34,160 nt of DNA from positions 1 through 34,160 of the forward strand of contig NZ_FNDX01000061.1 in assembly GCF_900099765.1 (NCBI RefSeq). Direction: 5' to 3'. Positions 1 through 9,078 of the stretch are shown here, piece after piece. The DNA comes from Paenibacillus typhae (GTDB lineage Bacteria > Bacillota > Bacilli > Paenibacillales > Paenibacillaceae). The notes beneath the pieces were generated by a model. The model saw only the letters and a program-made list of their open reading frames with translations. It searched no databases and was not told the origin of the DNA. Each line of letters starts with the position of its first letter. Position 1 is the first letter of the stretch. Position numbers and translations under genes: made by a program.

Positions 1-347
1 CTATGGCCTCTGCTGACTTCTCACAGCAAGCTTTACTCCGTCGTTCGGATTTTTTTTCCCTACTTGACGTCTGTGAGACCTCCCCGGGTAAGAGCGATAA
101 CTTTCCCCTCATCTATCTGCCACATTTACATCCTGGAATTCGGGCAGTATTGGACTTTGCTTTGTAGTGCAAGCTCGTCCGTCCCAGCATGCCTTCTATG
201 TGATTTCTGTTCGTCAGACCGAGGGTTTGCCTCCGGCTTCCTTCAGATTCCGCCTCGCGGCGGGCACCCTTGCCCTTGGCTAACAGTTCCTACTGCCAAG
301 CCTGTAGCGGACTTTCACCGCCAAGTTATCGCCCATGCCGGGCGCAC
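1..347 (-). mobile_element. Group IIC (bacterial class C) intron, 5' part, cut by window edge
   Basis: Read on the minus strand, the segment starts at 347 with GTGCGCCCGGCATGGGCG, the 5' consensus of class C introns such as B.h.I1. It continues through conserved domain I features: GAAAGTCC, AACTGTTAGCC, AATCTGAAGGAAGC, CGGTCTGA, TTACCCGGGGAGGTCT and AAGTCAGCAGAGGCCATAG. The intron runs out of the window at position 1, so domains II-VI and any reverse transcriptase/maturase gene are not visible. The upstream exon is an intrinsic terminator (351-377), the preferred target of class C introns. ATG-initiated frames inside this RNA have no ribosome binding site and are not taken as genes. Confidence 0.88.
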
Positions 348-350
348 ACC

Positions 351-377
351 AAAAAGCCCTCTTGATGAAGAGGGCTT
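351..377 (-). terminator. Intrinsic terminator of the TPM-domain gene and intron target
   Basis: The stem is AAGCCCTCTT / AAGAGGGCTT (10 bp, perfect) with a 4-nt loop, followed on the minus strand by TTTTT and GGT and then the first base of the group IIC intron. It lies 21 bases beyond the stop codon of the TPM-domain gene, which it should terminate. Confidence 0.9.
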
Positions 378-398
378 CCAGTATAGTATATCTTCAAT

Positions 399-1667
399 CT
401 ACCCATGCCTGCTTTTTCCGCCTGTACGATTTGAACGGCCGCCTTGACCGGCTCCCCGGAAGCGGCGCCGGCTATGCTCCGGTTCCGTTCTCCGGTATGG
501 AGCAGACCGGGCAGATTGACGGTAGCGGTATGATGCTGCCACAGCGATCAAAGCAACAATACTCAGGAGCAGAACGGTTGACATTAACCCTTTACTTTTT
601 GGAGCAGGCTCCTTGACTCTATCAATACCTTCACCGGACACAGTATCATTCTTAGCTGGTACCTCAACTGGTATATCAGCAGCTGCTTCTGTTGTTTCGG
701 TGGCTGCTACTTTGACTGATACTCCGGCTGCTTCCCCTGCTGCTGCCGGACTTCGGTCAGCTCTGGTCAAAAAATAATGGTAGAAATCATTCGCCGCTGC
801 GGTAACACCAGCCGCATACTTTTTGGCGGCAAATTGCGGCTCCAGCGACTTATTGAGGATATCCCCAATCAGCTCATTCGTCAAAGTGGTGTCCACATCC
901 CTGCCTTGCAGCACATGATAGTTGTCCCCTTCGATATCAAGCACCACCAGTACATCTCTGGTACCAGCTCCGAGTGAGGCATATTTGGCATAGGTGTACT
1001 CCTGCAGCGTTTTTCCGCCGGGGTTGTTGACTGTTACAAAATAAATACCGCTGCCGGTCGTTGTTTTGTAACGGTTGCTAGACTGGTTAAGATAGAGTCT
1101 TGTAACCTGCGGAAGGACTCCGGCATTATCGGCAACAAAATTATGCATTCCGAGCGGCTCCGTCCAGACCCCGCCCAGGCTTTTAATCAAGGCACCATAG
1201 GTTTTGCGTGCTCCGGCGGCATACTCTTTACGGGCGAAATCCGGCTCCAGTGACTCGTTGAGGAGCTGTGACAGCATACTGTCAGTAAGAGAGTTCTTCA
1301 GACCGTCACCCTGCAGCACCCAGTAATTATCATCCTTGATCGAGAGCAGCAGCAGAACCCCTTTTTCTTTGTCAGAGGAGCCGATTTCCCAGGCGTCGAA
1401 CAGTGTTCTGGCGTATTCCTCCATGGATGCTCCTCCGGTTGAATCCACGGTTACAAGAACCACCTGCGCTCCCGTCTCCTGATGGAGTTTTACACCGTAG
1501 TTGATCATATAATTCTCTGCTTTCAGGTCGATAACTCCCGCAAAGTCATTCACATAAAAAGCGTTCGTATGCTCCGGAACCGCCGGCTTGGCCCAGCTTC
1601 TCTCCGGCAGCTGCATGACACTCAACAGCACCATAATCAGCAATAACAAGATCCCTTTATGCTTCAT
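399..1667 (-). CDS. Exported membrane-anchored protein with two tandem TPM domains
   Basis: The protein has 422 residues: an N-terminal signal sequence or anchor (about 1-26), two TPM (YgcG/TPM_phosphatase) domains in tandem (about 35-165 and 175-300), an Ala/Glu/Thr-rich linker, one membrane helix (about 364-383) and a basic Arg/Ser/Gly-rich tail. Both TPM copies carry matching pieces such as YWVLQGDGL and YHVLQGRDV, and LLNESLEPDFARKEYAAG and ILNKSLEPQFAAKKYAAG, so an internal duplication is clear. TPM proteins have been linked to phosphatase activity, photosystem repair and membrane-protein quality control; the role here is unknown. The ATG has AGGGGG upstream. The gene is monocistronic, ending at a terminator followed by the intron. 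Confidence 0.82.
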   Translation of the reverse strand: MKHKGILLLLIMVLLSVMQLPERSWAKPAVPEHTNAFYVNDFAGVIDLKAENYMINYGVKLHQETGAQVVLVTVDSTGGASMEEYARTLFDAWEIGSSDKEKGVLLLLSIKDDNYWVLQGDGLKNSLTDSMLSQLLNESLEPDFARKEYAAGARKTYGALIKSLGGVWTEPLGMHNFVADNAGVLPQVTRLYLNQSSNRYKTTTGSGIYFVTVNNPGGKTLQEYTYAKYASLGAGTRDVLVVLDIEGDNYHVLQGRDVDTTLTNELIGDILNKSLEPQFAAKKYAAGVTAAANDFYHYFLTRADRSPAAAGEAAGVSVKVAATETTEAAADIPVEVPAKNDTVSGEGIDRVKEPAPKSKGLMSTVLLLSIVALIAVAASYRYRQSARSAPYRRTEPEHSRRRFRGAGQGGRSNRTGGKSRHG

Positions 1668-1811
1668 CCGAATCCCCCTGCTTGTCTATTCTGGTTTTAA
1701 CTAACATTGGCCTCACTTGGTTTAGTACATTTTTACTCGACAATAACTGGTGTGAATGTTACGTTTAATACTCACTTCAGTAAATAAATGGATATTGAGG
1801 GAGTTGCGAAA

Positions 1812-2060
1812 ATGAAAAGTAATGTAAATCTGCTCTATTGCTTGCTGGGAAGCATTGTACTGGCCCTTTTAAATCATCCTGTGCTTAGTTCTGCAAGACT
1901 TGGAATATTTCCGTCAGGTTACGGTTCGAGTATGTTTGGTATAGTATTTGTATGGATAACTGACATTCTCGCATTCGCTGGCTATCTGCTACTAATTATA
2001 TGCAGTATCCTATTAATCATTACTAATATTAATCCAAGGCATAATAAGAGTAGAAGGTAG
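1812..2060 (+). CDS. Small hydrophobic membrane protein, unknown function
   Basis: The product has 82 residues starting MKSNVNLLYC. GAGGGAG lies 8 bases before this ATG. An in-frame ATG at 1788 has no ribosome binding site and was not used. There are two clear hydrophobic segments (about residues 5-22 and 44-72, the second long enough for one or two helices), and the tail is basic (NPRHNKSRR). I recognise no family. It lies alone between two minus-strand units, and its base composition is more AT-rich than its neighbours. Confidence 0.6.
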   Translation: MKSNVNLLYCLLGSIVLALLNHPVLSSARLGIFPSGYGSSMFGIVFVWITDILAFAGYLLLIICSILLIITNINPRHNKSRR

Positions 2061-2148
2061 GTAGTCAATGTTATTGGGGATTTGCCGCAGGGCAAAAATC
2101 AAAGGCATTTCTGCCCTTGATATCCTTCCCCCTCCCTATCTCGCTCAC

Positions 2149-2185
2149 AAAAAACAGACCCGCCCGGCATTTGCCAGGGCGGGTC
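2149..2185 (-). terminator. Terminator of the jetABC-like operon
   Basis: GACCCGCCC / GGGCGGGTC form a 9-bp perfect stem. On the minus strand it is followed by TG and TTTTTT. It lies 16 bases past the stop of the jetC-like gene. This closes the operon, so no fourth gene is cotranscribed downstream. Confidence 0.85.
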
Positions 2186-2200
2186 ATATTTAAGTTATTG

Positions 2201-5200
2201 CTAGAATAGCGACGCCGGGATCATCTTCCTGCCGCCTTTTACCAGAGTAGACTCCAGCATTTCTCCTTTATCTCCGCCAAAATAGAGCTGCCAGTAGACG
2301 CCAAAGCGCACACTGACATCATTCTTCACCAGCTCCGGCGGCGTCACGATCAGCCACTGGAACCTTAACGCCTTGGAAATCTCAAAGACGGGATCAAGCA
2401 CATTGTTGGACACCATCTCCCCGAACGGGTTGTCGTACAGGAAGACGGTCCAGCCCTTGTTCTCGCGGTTAACCCGCTTATGGGTCATGATCATCATGGC
2501 CACAAGCAGCTGTACGGACTGGCGCTGGCCACCGCTGCCGACGGCTTCATCGAGTGCACCGCGGTTGATGACCTCCCAATCAGAGTAGTGGAATTCCTCC
2601 GGTGCCGCATACAGGAAGTAATTCTCTGTAACCGGTTTGTATACCTGAAGAACAGGGAAACGGTTCTGCAGGGCGGCATAGACGAGTTTGCCGTCATTGA
2701 TCAAATCCTTGACCGCAGCAGCCGGCACCTGCTCGATCTTCGGATATTTCTCCAGCAGGCTGCTGATGCAGCGGTTGAAATAGTCGCTGACCAGCGGCTC
2801 GATGTCATCAGTCGTCTTAGGCACGGTGATATGCTTATAATTCAGCCGCACCAGCGGAAAAGCATGTCCGTTCTCGTTATGAATAATCATCCGCCGTTCC
2901 ATACGCTTCAGGATATCCGTAATCTGCACCACCCGCTTGGCGGCGCGTCCGACCCACAGCTTGCGCGAGAGCTCCATGCTCTCTTTATCGCTGCGGATGC
3001 TCTCAATCTGGTCGCGTGAGCTCTGGAGCATCGAATCCAGCACCTGCCCGGCAATAAAAAAGTCCTCCCAATGGACGGTGTTCAGCCGTTCCTGGATTTT
3101 GGTCTCCAGCTCACTGTTCCAGCCGCACTTGGCCAGCTTGGCACTCAAGTCATTTTTCTCTTCCTTCACTTTACGGGTAAGCTCCGTACGCTGTGCACGG
3201 CTTTCTTTACTCTGAAGCAGCCAGTCAGCGACCGTTCGTTCACAGCTTTCCCTCACCTGAAGCTGTACCTCCTCCGGTACATCACGGAGCTGAACGCGGC
3301 CCTCAACATGCGTGTCCAGAATCTGCCTCTGATTGCCCAGTGTCTGCAGCCGTTGATCCACAGCAGAGAGCCGTTGTTTGCACAGATTTAACTGCCGTTC
3401 ATTCTCACGGGTATCCTCTGTAATCTCCTGCTCCTTGACAGAGAGCGTGTCAGTCCATATTTCAACAGGACGTTCATGCTTCTCCTTGATGAACTTTTCC
3501 GTTTTGCGCAGTTCCTTCTGCAGATTCTCAAGAATCGTCTGGCAGCGGATGTACGATTCACGGACGCTCTGGTAATCCTCCTCCAGATATACCGTCTCAT
3601 TCTTCTGCCGCGCCCGTGCTGCAGCTATTGCTTCAGGAGAATCCTTCGGCTCGGATGCTTGCTGCCAGTTGCGGTCCACCTGATAGACAGCAGCTTCAAG
3701 CTCACTAAGCTGTTCGCCAGCTCGCTTGATGTTCCCCTGCCGCGTACGGATTTCCAGCTCATTATGGGTCAGGGATTGCTGCAGACTCTCCACTGTACTT
3801 AACAGCTGCAGCATTTTATTCTGTGCATCAGGGTTAAGCTCGGACTCTGCCAAGTCCGTTTCAGCCTGACGGTCATTAGGGAAAGCAAGCTCCGGGAACC
3901 AGCTCTGCAGCCTTGGGAACAGCGAGTAACGGGTGTCTCCAATCCATTGCTCCCGCTGCTCCGCGATGCTGTCCATTTCTGCTTTCAGCTGTACAAGACC
4001 CTGGTCTTTAACGGAGATTTCCTTATTCAGCGTCTGCCTGCGGTCAACTGCTCTCTGCTTGTCCTTGTAATCCTGCTCCTGCTTCCGGGTTCGTTCTTCC
4101 CACTGCCGCAAGGCCTGGGCTCTTTGCTCCAGCCCGGTCTTTTCCTGCTCGTATTCGTTAAGCTCCTTCTGAATGGAAGCAAGCAGTTCCTCATTCTCAC
4201 TGAGCTCTGTCTTTAGACCGGCCACCGCTGTATCCAGCTCATTCACGACCAGCTCCAGCTCACGGAGCTTGGCTTTCAAGCTTACCGTATGCTCACCCTG
4301 GAACAGCCGCTCGAACTCCTGCCGGGCTGTCTTCAGCTTCGACAGATAATTTTCAGCGTCCTGAAGCTCTTCTTCCCGCTCTTTCAGCCGGGAGGCAATA
4401 CCGCGCTTCCAGTCCTGGAACTGCTCGGGCTGCAGAACCATCTTCGGGCCCTGATTGGCCAGCAGCAGGAAAGGCTCCGCAGCAGTTACTCCCATTTCCT
4501 CGCGGATAAAGAGCGGCACGGCCGATTTGAGGATGACATTCTCTAATGCATCCGGCGGAATTTTGTCTGCTTCACGCTGAGTGACAATTAGCCCGTAAGG
4601 GAGCAGCGGATGACGGCCAAGCTCTTCTTCACGGTGCAGATAACTCAGGTCATTCAGGTAAGAGCTGCCGGGCATGGAGCTGATTTTGTGCGCATCCAGC
4701 CTGTCCTTGACTGTAAGCACATCTGCATTAGGCAGCCAATAAGCTTCCTGCTGCAGCTCTACGTCCAGCTGCTGGTGATAGAACTCCCTGCGCAGACGCT
4801 TGGTCTGCTGCTCTGTATCTTCCAGCCTGCGGATGAACCGCTCATGGATCAAGGCTTTTGCTTCAAAGAGTGCTGTTGCTCCCAGCACCTGATGCTCTTC
4901 GTATAGCTCAAGCAGCACAACAAGCTGGGACCACAGCTGCGATTCCCGGCCCATCTGCGCTTCCAGCTGATTTTGCAGCCCGTCCGTCTGGCGCCGTTCA
5001 GCGGCAAGCTTAGCCTGAAGCTCCGCCAGGTTCGTGCGCAGGCTCAGCTTACGCGCATCCCCCTGACTACGTAAAGCAATGCGTTCCGCAATTGAATCCG
5101 CAATAGTATTGGCGGCCAGAAGTGTCCTCTGCAGCGCAGGACCTGGCGCACTTGCAGCTTCCTGTCCATGCCGCGAAGCGAATACACCCGCTTCCTCGCT

Positions 5201-6682
5201 GAATTGACGGATGAATCCGGTAAGCTCGTTGATCCGGCTCTCCAGTCCGCCCAGCTCCAGGACACAGCTCTCCCGCTCTTTACGCAGCCCGGCTTCTTCA
5301 GCCGAGAGCGCCTGCTGACGGCTTGCGAAGCCGGAAAGCTGCTGCTGCCACAGCCGGAAAACCTGATCCAACTGTATGCGCAGCTCCTCCTTGGCACTCT
5401 GGATAACCTCCTGGCGTTCCTTCATTTCCAGTGAGCCCTCAATGGCTTCAATTTCCTTCTGCCACTGGCCGATTTCCCGCTTATGCACCTGGCGTTTAGC
5501 CAGATATTGCGCTACTTCCAGACGTTTTTCCTGCTCTTTGGACTCATCAAGCCGCGAACGCGCACGTCCCTGATTATCGCTGATGGCTTTGAACTCTTCC
5601 TGCTTCGCATCATGCTCCTCTTTGCTGCGCAGGTAGCTCAGATTATCCGCCTCGAAGCGAAGCTGCCGGGCTTCGGACTGCAGCCTGACTAGCTCGTCGG
5701 CTTGTCTGCCTCGGTTATCTTCAGCTGATCTAAGCTCGTCATAAATGACCGTATAAATCTGCCGGCCAAGCAGCTCTGTCTCCTGAAAGCTCCGCTCCGC
5801 TTCTGCCCCCTGCTTGACCAGCTCGTGCAGCGGAGCCGCCAGCGCCGTGAACTCGGCAAAAGCCTTCTCACGCTGCTCCAGCATCGGAAGCCGCTGCGCA
5901 ACCGTTGCTGTGTCGGTGAACATCCGCTGAAGCGAGCCGTCCTCCTCACGTGCCCCCTCATTCAGGCTGGAGCCGATCTCCGGAATAATGAGCTTTTCGA
6001 ACAGATTGTGGTTCGTGAAGGCATCATTTTTCTGAAAATAACCCTTGATCCCGCCCTCTTCACCGTTAATCTTCTTCATATTGCGCCATTCCCCGATGTG
6101 GATATCCCGTCCGGCCAGGAAAGCGTAATATTTCTTAAGCTCTGATTGGCTGCTGCCGTAATAGATGATCTCGTTGCGCCGTTCCCGTACAAACTGCTGA
6201 ATCGCCTCAAAGCTGGCAGGGCCGCCTTCATCTGCATGATAGAGAGGCAGGGTGGAAAGGGTTAGGTCTGCTTGCTCATCATACTCCGTCAGCGTGTACA
6301 GCAGGTAGTCTACCTTAATCTCAAGCTGGTCTGCCGAGCTATTGGCTGTCATGGCTATCCCGGTGGTAATGTATTCATTACGGTCAGCGGAATCCAGCTT
6401 CCATTCAATCGCGACGTGGAAGGTATATGGCTTCAGCTGTTTTTTATGATTATGGAAAAAAGCCTCAACCTGATTCTCATTGTCCTTCCCCCATGAAGTT
6501 TTCGGAATCAGCAGCTGAAAAATCGACTGCAGCAGCACCCCTTTTCCGCCGCCGTTCATCAGGGTAATCAGGGTATTGGCCGGACCTTCCTCGTTGCACA
6601 GGTCAAGTATCATATCGTCGTATTTCTTGAGCATTTTCTCATATTTCAGTCCGGCGATCCGGATCCGTTCAATGCGCGGCAT
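2201..6682 (-). CDS. jetC: JetC/MukB-like SMC ATPase of a Wadjet-type complex
   Basis: The product has 1493 residues. The ATG at 6682 is preceded by AAGGAGG at 9-base spacing and overlaps jetB by 14 bases; an earlier in-frame start at 6718 is less likely. Architecture is SMC-like: an N-terminal ATPase half with Walker A NGGGKGV (residues 43-49), long coiled coils, a globular hinge-like region (about 650-755), more coiled coil, then the C-terminal half with signature GSGGQRQ (S1383) and Walker B FLYDNPFGEM (D1417). In Wadjet/MukBEF systems this subunit forms the DNA-loop-extruding motor with the kleisin (JetA) and KITE (JetB) proteins. The Walker A Ser/Thr is Gly, and the residue after the Walker B Asp is Asn instead of Glu. 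Assignment rests on domain layout and neighbours; the exact Wadjet subtype is inferred. Confidence 0.82.
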   Translation of the reverse strand: MPRIERIRIAGLKYEKMLKKYDDMILDLCNEEGPANTLITLMNGGGKGVLLQSIFQLLIPKTSWGKDNENQVEAFFHNHKKQLKPYTFHVAIEWKLDSADRNEYITTGIAMTANSSADQLEIKVDYLLYTLTEYDEQADLTLSTLPLYHADEGGPASFEAIQQFVRERRNEIIYYGSSQSELKKYYAFLAGRDIHIGEWRNMKKINGEEGGIKGYFQKNDAFTNHNLFEKLIIPEIGSSLNEGAREEDGSLQRMFTDTATVAQRLPMLEQREKAFAEFTALAAPLHELVKQGAEAERSFQETELLGRQIYTVIYDELRSAEDNRGRQADELVRLQSEARQLRFEADNLSYLRSKEEHDAKQEEFKAISDNQGRARSRLDESKEQEKRLEVAQYLAKRQVHKREIGQWQKEIEAIEGSLEMKERQEVIQSAKEELRIQLDQVFRLWQQQLSGFASRQQALSAEEAGLRKERESCVLELGGLESRINELTGFIRQFSEEAGVFASRHGQEAASAPGPALQRTLLAANTIADSIAERIALRSQGDARKLSLRTNLAELQAKLAAERRQTDGLQNQLEAQMGRESQLWSQLVVLLELYEEHQVLGATALFEAKALIHERFIRRLEDTEQQTKRLRREFYHQQLDVELQQEAYWLPNADVLTVKDRLDAHKISSMPGSSYLNDLSYLHREEELGRHPLLPYGLIVTQREADKIPPDALENVILKSAVPLFIREEMGVTAAEPFLLLANQGPKMVLQPEQFQDWKRGIASRLKEREEELQDAENYLSKLKTARQEFERLFQGEHTVSLKAKLRELELVVNELDTAVAGLKTELSENEELLASIQKELNEYEQEKTGLEQRAQALRQWEERTRKQEQDYKDKQRAVDRRQTLNKEISVKDQGLVQLKAEMDSIAEQREQWIGDTRYSLFPRLQSWFPELAFPNDRQAETDLAESELNPDAQNKMLQLLSTVESLQQSLTHNELEIRTRQGNIKRAGEQLSELEAAVYQVDRNWQQASEPKDSPEAIAAARARQKNETVYLEEDYQSVRESYIRCQTILENLQKELRKTEKFIKEKHERPVEIWTDTLSVKEQEITEDTRENERQLNLCKQRLSAVDQRLQTLGNQRQILDTHVEGRVQLRDVPEEVQLQVRESCERTVADWLLQSKESRAQRTELTRKVKEEKNDLSAKLAKCGWNSELETKIQERLNTVHWEDFFIAGQVLDSMLQSSRDQIESIRSDKESMELSRKLWVGRAAKRVVQITDILKRMERRMIIHNENGHAFPLVRLNYKHITVPKTTDDIEPLVSDYFNRCISSLLEKYPKIEQVPAAAVKDLINDGKLVYAALQNRFPVLQVYKPVTENYFLYAAPEEFHYSDWEVINRGALDEAVGSGGQRQSVQLLVAMMIMTHKRVNRENKGWTVFLYDNPFGEMVSNNVLDPVFEISKALRFQWLIVTPPELVKNDVSVRFGVYWQLYFGGDKGEMLESTLVKGGRKMIPASLF

Positions 6683-7442
6683 GGGCGTCACCCTCCTTCT
6701 CCGCCAGTGTGCTGCCAATAAGCGCCTTCAGTTCCTTATAGCGGTCTACATCATGGTACAGATAGCGCATCCGTTCGTACAATTCCTCCCGCGGGAAAAT
6801 CCGTTTTTCACTCTCGGAAATGAATACCAGATGCTCGTCCTCCAGCAGCTTCATCCCTTCATGGATTAAGCCGATCCGTGAACCGGAGCCTCTGGAGAGT
6901 GTATCGGCATCCTCCTGGCTTTTGGTCTGCATATACAGGCTGGCCCATACCTTGTACATCGCCTGAATATCAAGCCGCCATTGCTTGCTGAACTTGCCTT
7001 CCTCATCCATTTCATACCAGGCCTTCAAAACGGCCGACACCTGATCAGCCAGCTGGATATAAGACATACTGTCCTGTCCGGGTTTAAAATGCTGCTCGTC
7101 CTGGTCCATTTCTGCCAAAAATACTAGAATAATGACGTTGATAATATGTAAATGGGTCTTACGCTCAATCCGTGAATATTTACTCTTCAGCTGCGTGAAG
7201 TTGGTCGCAAAGCCCGATCCCAGCGGATTAACCAGCAGATGCAGGCGGTGCCCGGAGTTCATGATCCGGCAGCCTCCCTCTTTGGCCAGATATTGCAATG
7301 CATCATAGGCACCGTTATCCTGCAGGCACTCCGCCGCAGCCGGATCATCCAGCGAAATGACTTTCCGCCGCAGCAGGTCAAAAAACAGCCGTGATGCCTG
7401 CTGCAGTTGTTCCAATGTATAACTCATGTTCGGACCACTCAT
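6669..7442 (-). CDS. jetB: JetB/MukE-like subunit (DUF6063-like)
   Basis: The product has 257 residues, starting at an ATG that overlaps the jetA stop codon (ATGA), the usual sign of translational coupling. A second ATG at 7427 is possible, but neither has a strong ribosome binding site. The protein is helical and mixed-charge, with no signal peptide or membrane segment, in the size range of KITE (winged-helix) subunits of MukBEF-type complexes. It resembles proteins I know as DUF6063, which occur between a DUF5716 JetA and a large SMC protein. Its role would be to bridge kleisin and SMC heads. The family name is from memory; operon position is the strongest evidence. Confidence 0.75.
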   Translation of the reverse strand: MSGPNMSYTLEQLQQASRLFFDLLRRKVISLDDPAAAECLQDNGAYDALQYLAKEGGCRIMNSGHRLHLLVNPLGSGFATNFTQLKSKYSRIERKTHLHIINVIILVFLAEMDQDEQHFKPGQDSMSYIQLADQVSAVLKAWYEMDEEGKFSKQWRLDIQAMYKVWASLYMQTKSQEDADTLSRGSGSRIGLIHEGMKLLEDEHLVFISESEKRIFPREELYERMRYLYHDVDRYKELKALIGSTLAEKEGDAHAAH

Positions 7443-8947
7443 CTTTCTTCTATAATAATAGTGTATGGACTCATCTCAAGCCCCGGCCATCTGACTGCCG
7501 GCTGCTGCCCCGTACCGGTAATTTTGGTTCTAAGCACCTTGCCCCGGATAACCTCCAGTTCAGGGTGACTATCCAGCAGGTATTGAATAAGCCTCTGGCA
7601 TTCGTCCGTTCCGGCCGGGCTCTCCGCACCGGACTCCTGTACCTTTACTTCAGCATGAAAAAACTGTACCCACAAGTCTACCGCATTCGGGTTATTAGCC
7701 CAGGCGAGCTTTTCTTCATCGGTAAAAGCTTCTGCAGCAAAGGTGAACCTGCCGTCCGCCGCAAGTCCCGTAAATACAGGAAGCCACAGCCCGGCAACCT
7801 CTGCCCAAGGTATTGTTTTGGGAATATAGGACACTTCGGGTTCTTCTGCGGTCTCCTCCGGCTCATCCAGCCATTCTTCAGGCATAAATCCGGTTTCCTG
7901 CTCTTCCCACGCCCAGGCGAGCGGATAGATGAAATCCTGCTGCGGTGCGAACAAGCCGCCTACCAGCAGCTCAAGACTGTCACCGCCCGGCAGTCCGTCG
8001 CTTTTGACCCATTCCTCCCATACATTGGTCCGGAAGTTAAAGCCGGAAGCCCCCCAGAACAGCTCAGGGAAGTTAAGCCGCAGATTGGTTTCCGCCTCAA
8101 AAATGCCAAGCACCACCTCGGCCAGCTCATCATGGACTTTCCGCGACAGCTCCACCCGCTCAGACAGCAGCCGCAGCTCGTTGAAATCAATAAGATCCTT
8201 CTCATCATTAACTAGACGCGCCAGCGAGCGGTGAATATTATCAAAGTGTCTGCGTTCCTCATCAAACTGCTGGTGAATTTCCTCCAGCCGCTGATGGCGC
8301 ATTACCCCGTATTCGCTGAACATATGCTTCGGATTACGGCGCAGCGCATTCCGGTATTCCTGCTGCTGCTGGGTCATTTTGCGCACCCGGGAGATCAGCT
8401 CGTTCACATCCTGCAGCGCCCGCGTTACCCGTCCGTGCTTGATATGCATCTGAATCTCCAGCAGCTTGATGCTAATCTGAAACTCCTCGATGATCTCATG
8501 GCTCATGAAGATCAGCTCCATCGCATACTCGGAGAGCCGGTAGACTGTCGTTCCGCTCTCCTCCCAGCTGCTGCGTGTAGCATCCTCATCTACGGTAAAA
8601 TATTTATATTTCTGCATCGTCATCTGCCGCGTGTGATCATCATAATATACCGCCTCAAAATCACCGCCGTTGCCGCTCCAGAGCAGCCCGTCCACCAGCC
8701 GTTCCACCGATTCGGCAGTTCCCAGCCCGGTAATTCTGAAGCGTTCCAAGGAGCTCCATGCCAGACCGATAATATCCTCCTTGGACCGCTGCTCATTCGA
8801 CTCCAGCTCCAGATAATAGACCTGAAGCAGCACACTTAGCGCAATCATTTCCTTATACGGCTGAAGCTCACCAAGATTCATCCCTGCGCCAAGGCTCCAC
8901 AGCGGATTAAGCCGTTTGTTCCGTTCCCCAAAATCCGACCAGTTCAT
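7439..8947 (-). CDS. jetA: JetA/MukF-like kleisin subunit (DUF5716-like)
   Basis: The product has 502 residues beginning MNWSDFGERNKRLNPLW. An upstream in-frame ATG at 8998 falls at the base of a leader hairpin beside its U-run and is rejected; the ATG at 8947 has only a weak GGGG upstream. The N-terminal part (about 1-150) looks like a winged-helix region, followed by a charged helical or coiled-coil stretch (about 155-280), an acidic linker rich in Glu and Pro (about 355-375) and a C-terminal globular part. It is first in the operon, as in jetABCD. The JetA family of Wadjet anti-plasmid systems plays the kleisin role, clamping the SMC heads. Identity comes from family resemblance plus gene order. 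Confidence 0.75.
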   Translation of the reverse strand: MNWSDFGERNKRLNPLWSLGAGMNLGELQPYKEMIALSVLLQVYYLELESNEQRSKEDIIGLAWSSLERFRITGLGTAESVERLVDGLLWSGNGGDFEAVYYDDHTRQMTMQKYKYFTVDEDATRSSWEESGTTVYRLSEYAMELIFMSHEIIEEFQISIKLLEIQMHIKHGRVTRALQDVNELISRVRKMTQQQQEYRNALRRNPKHMFSEYGVMRHQRLEEIHQQFDEERRHFDNIHRSLARLVNDEKDLIDFNELRLLSERVELSRKVHDELAEVVLGIFEAETNLRLNFPELFWGASGFNFRTNVWEEWVKSDGLPGGDSLELLVGGLFAPQQDFIYPLAWAWEEQETGFMPEEWLDEPEETAEEPEVSYIPKTIPWAEVAGLWLPVFTGLAADGRFTFAAEAFTDEEKLAWANNPNAVDLWVQFFHAEVKVQESGAESPAGTDECQRLIQYLLDSHPELEVIRGKVLRTKITGTGQQPAVRWPGLEMSPYTIIIEER

Positions 8948-8990
8948 AATGTATAAGCCAACCCCGCCATCACTTCGTAATTGGTGACAA

Positions 8991-9034
8991 AAAAACATAA
9001 CCCATATCAGCCCCTGATAGGGAAATATGGGTTA
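8991..9034 (-). promoter_or_regulatory. Leader hairpin with U-run upstream of jetA (possible attenuator)
   Basis: TAACCCATAT (8998-9007) and ATATGGGTTA (9025-9034) form a perfect 10-bp stem with a 17-nt loop. On the minus strand a U-rich tract (TGTTTTTTTG) follows directly. It lies between the jet promoter (9079-9107) and the jetA start (8947), while the upstream acetyltransferase has its own terminator at 9139-9166. It therefore looks like a terminator inside the jet leader. Confidence 0.6.
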
Positions 9035-9078
9035 GCAATCACAGATAACTAACATTTTCCTTGCGAATATATGTTTCT

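Noticed and set aside
64..616. Open frames on the plus strand across the intron and the start of the TPM region
   Set aside because: They lie in structured intron RNA or opposite the TPM gene and have no ribosome binding site or protein-family features.
1788..2060. Small membrane gene as a candidate fourth jet subunit
   Set aside because: It is on the opposite strand behind a terminator and has only hydrophobic helices, nothing like a TOPRIM nuclease.
7391..8215. 274-codon plus-strand frame opposite jetA
   Set aside because: It covers the antisense of a clear coding gene; high Pro/Arg/Leu content is what complement frames of GC-rich genes give.
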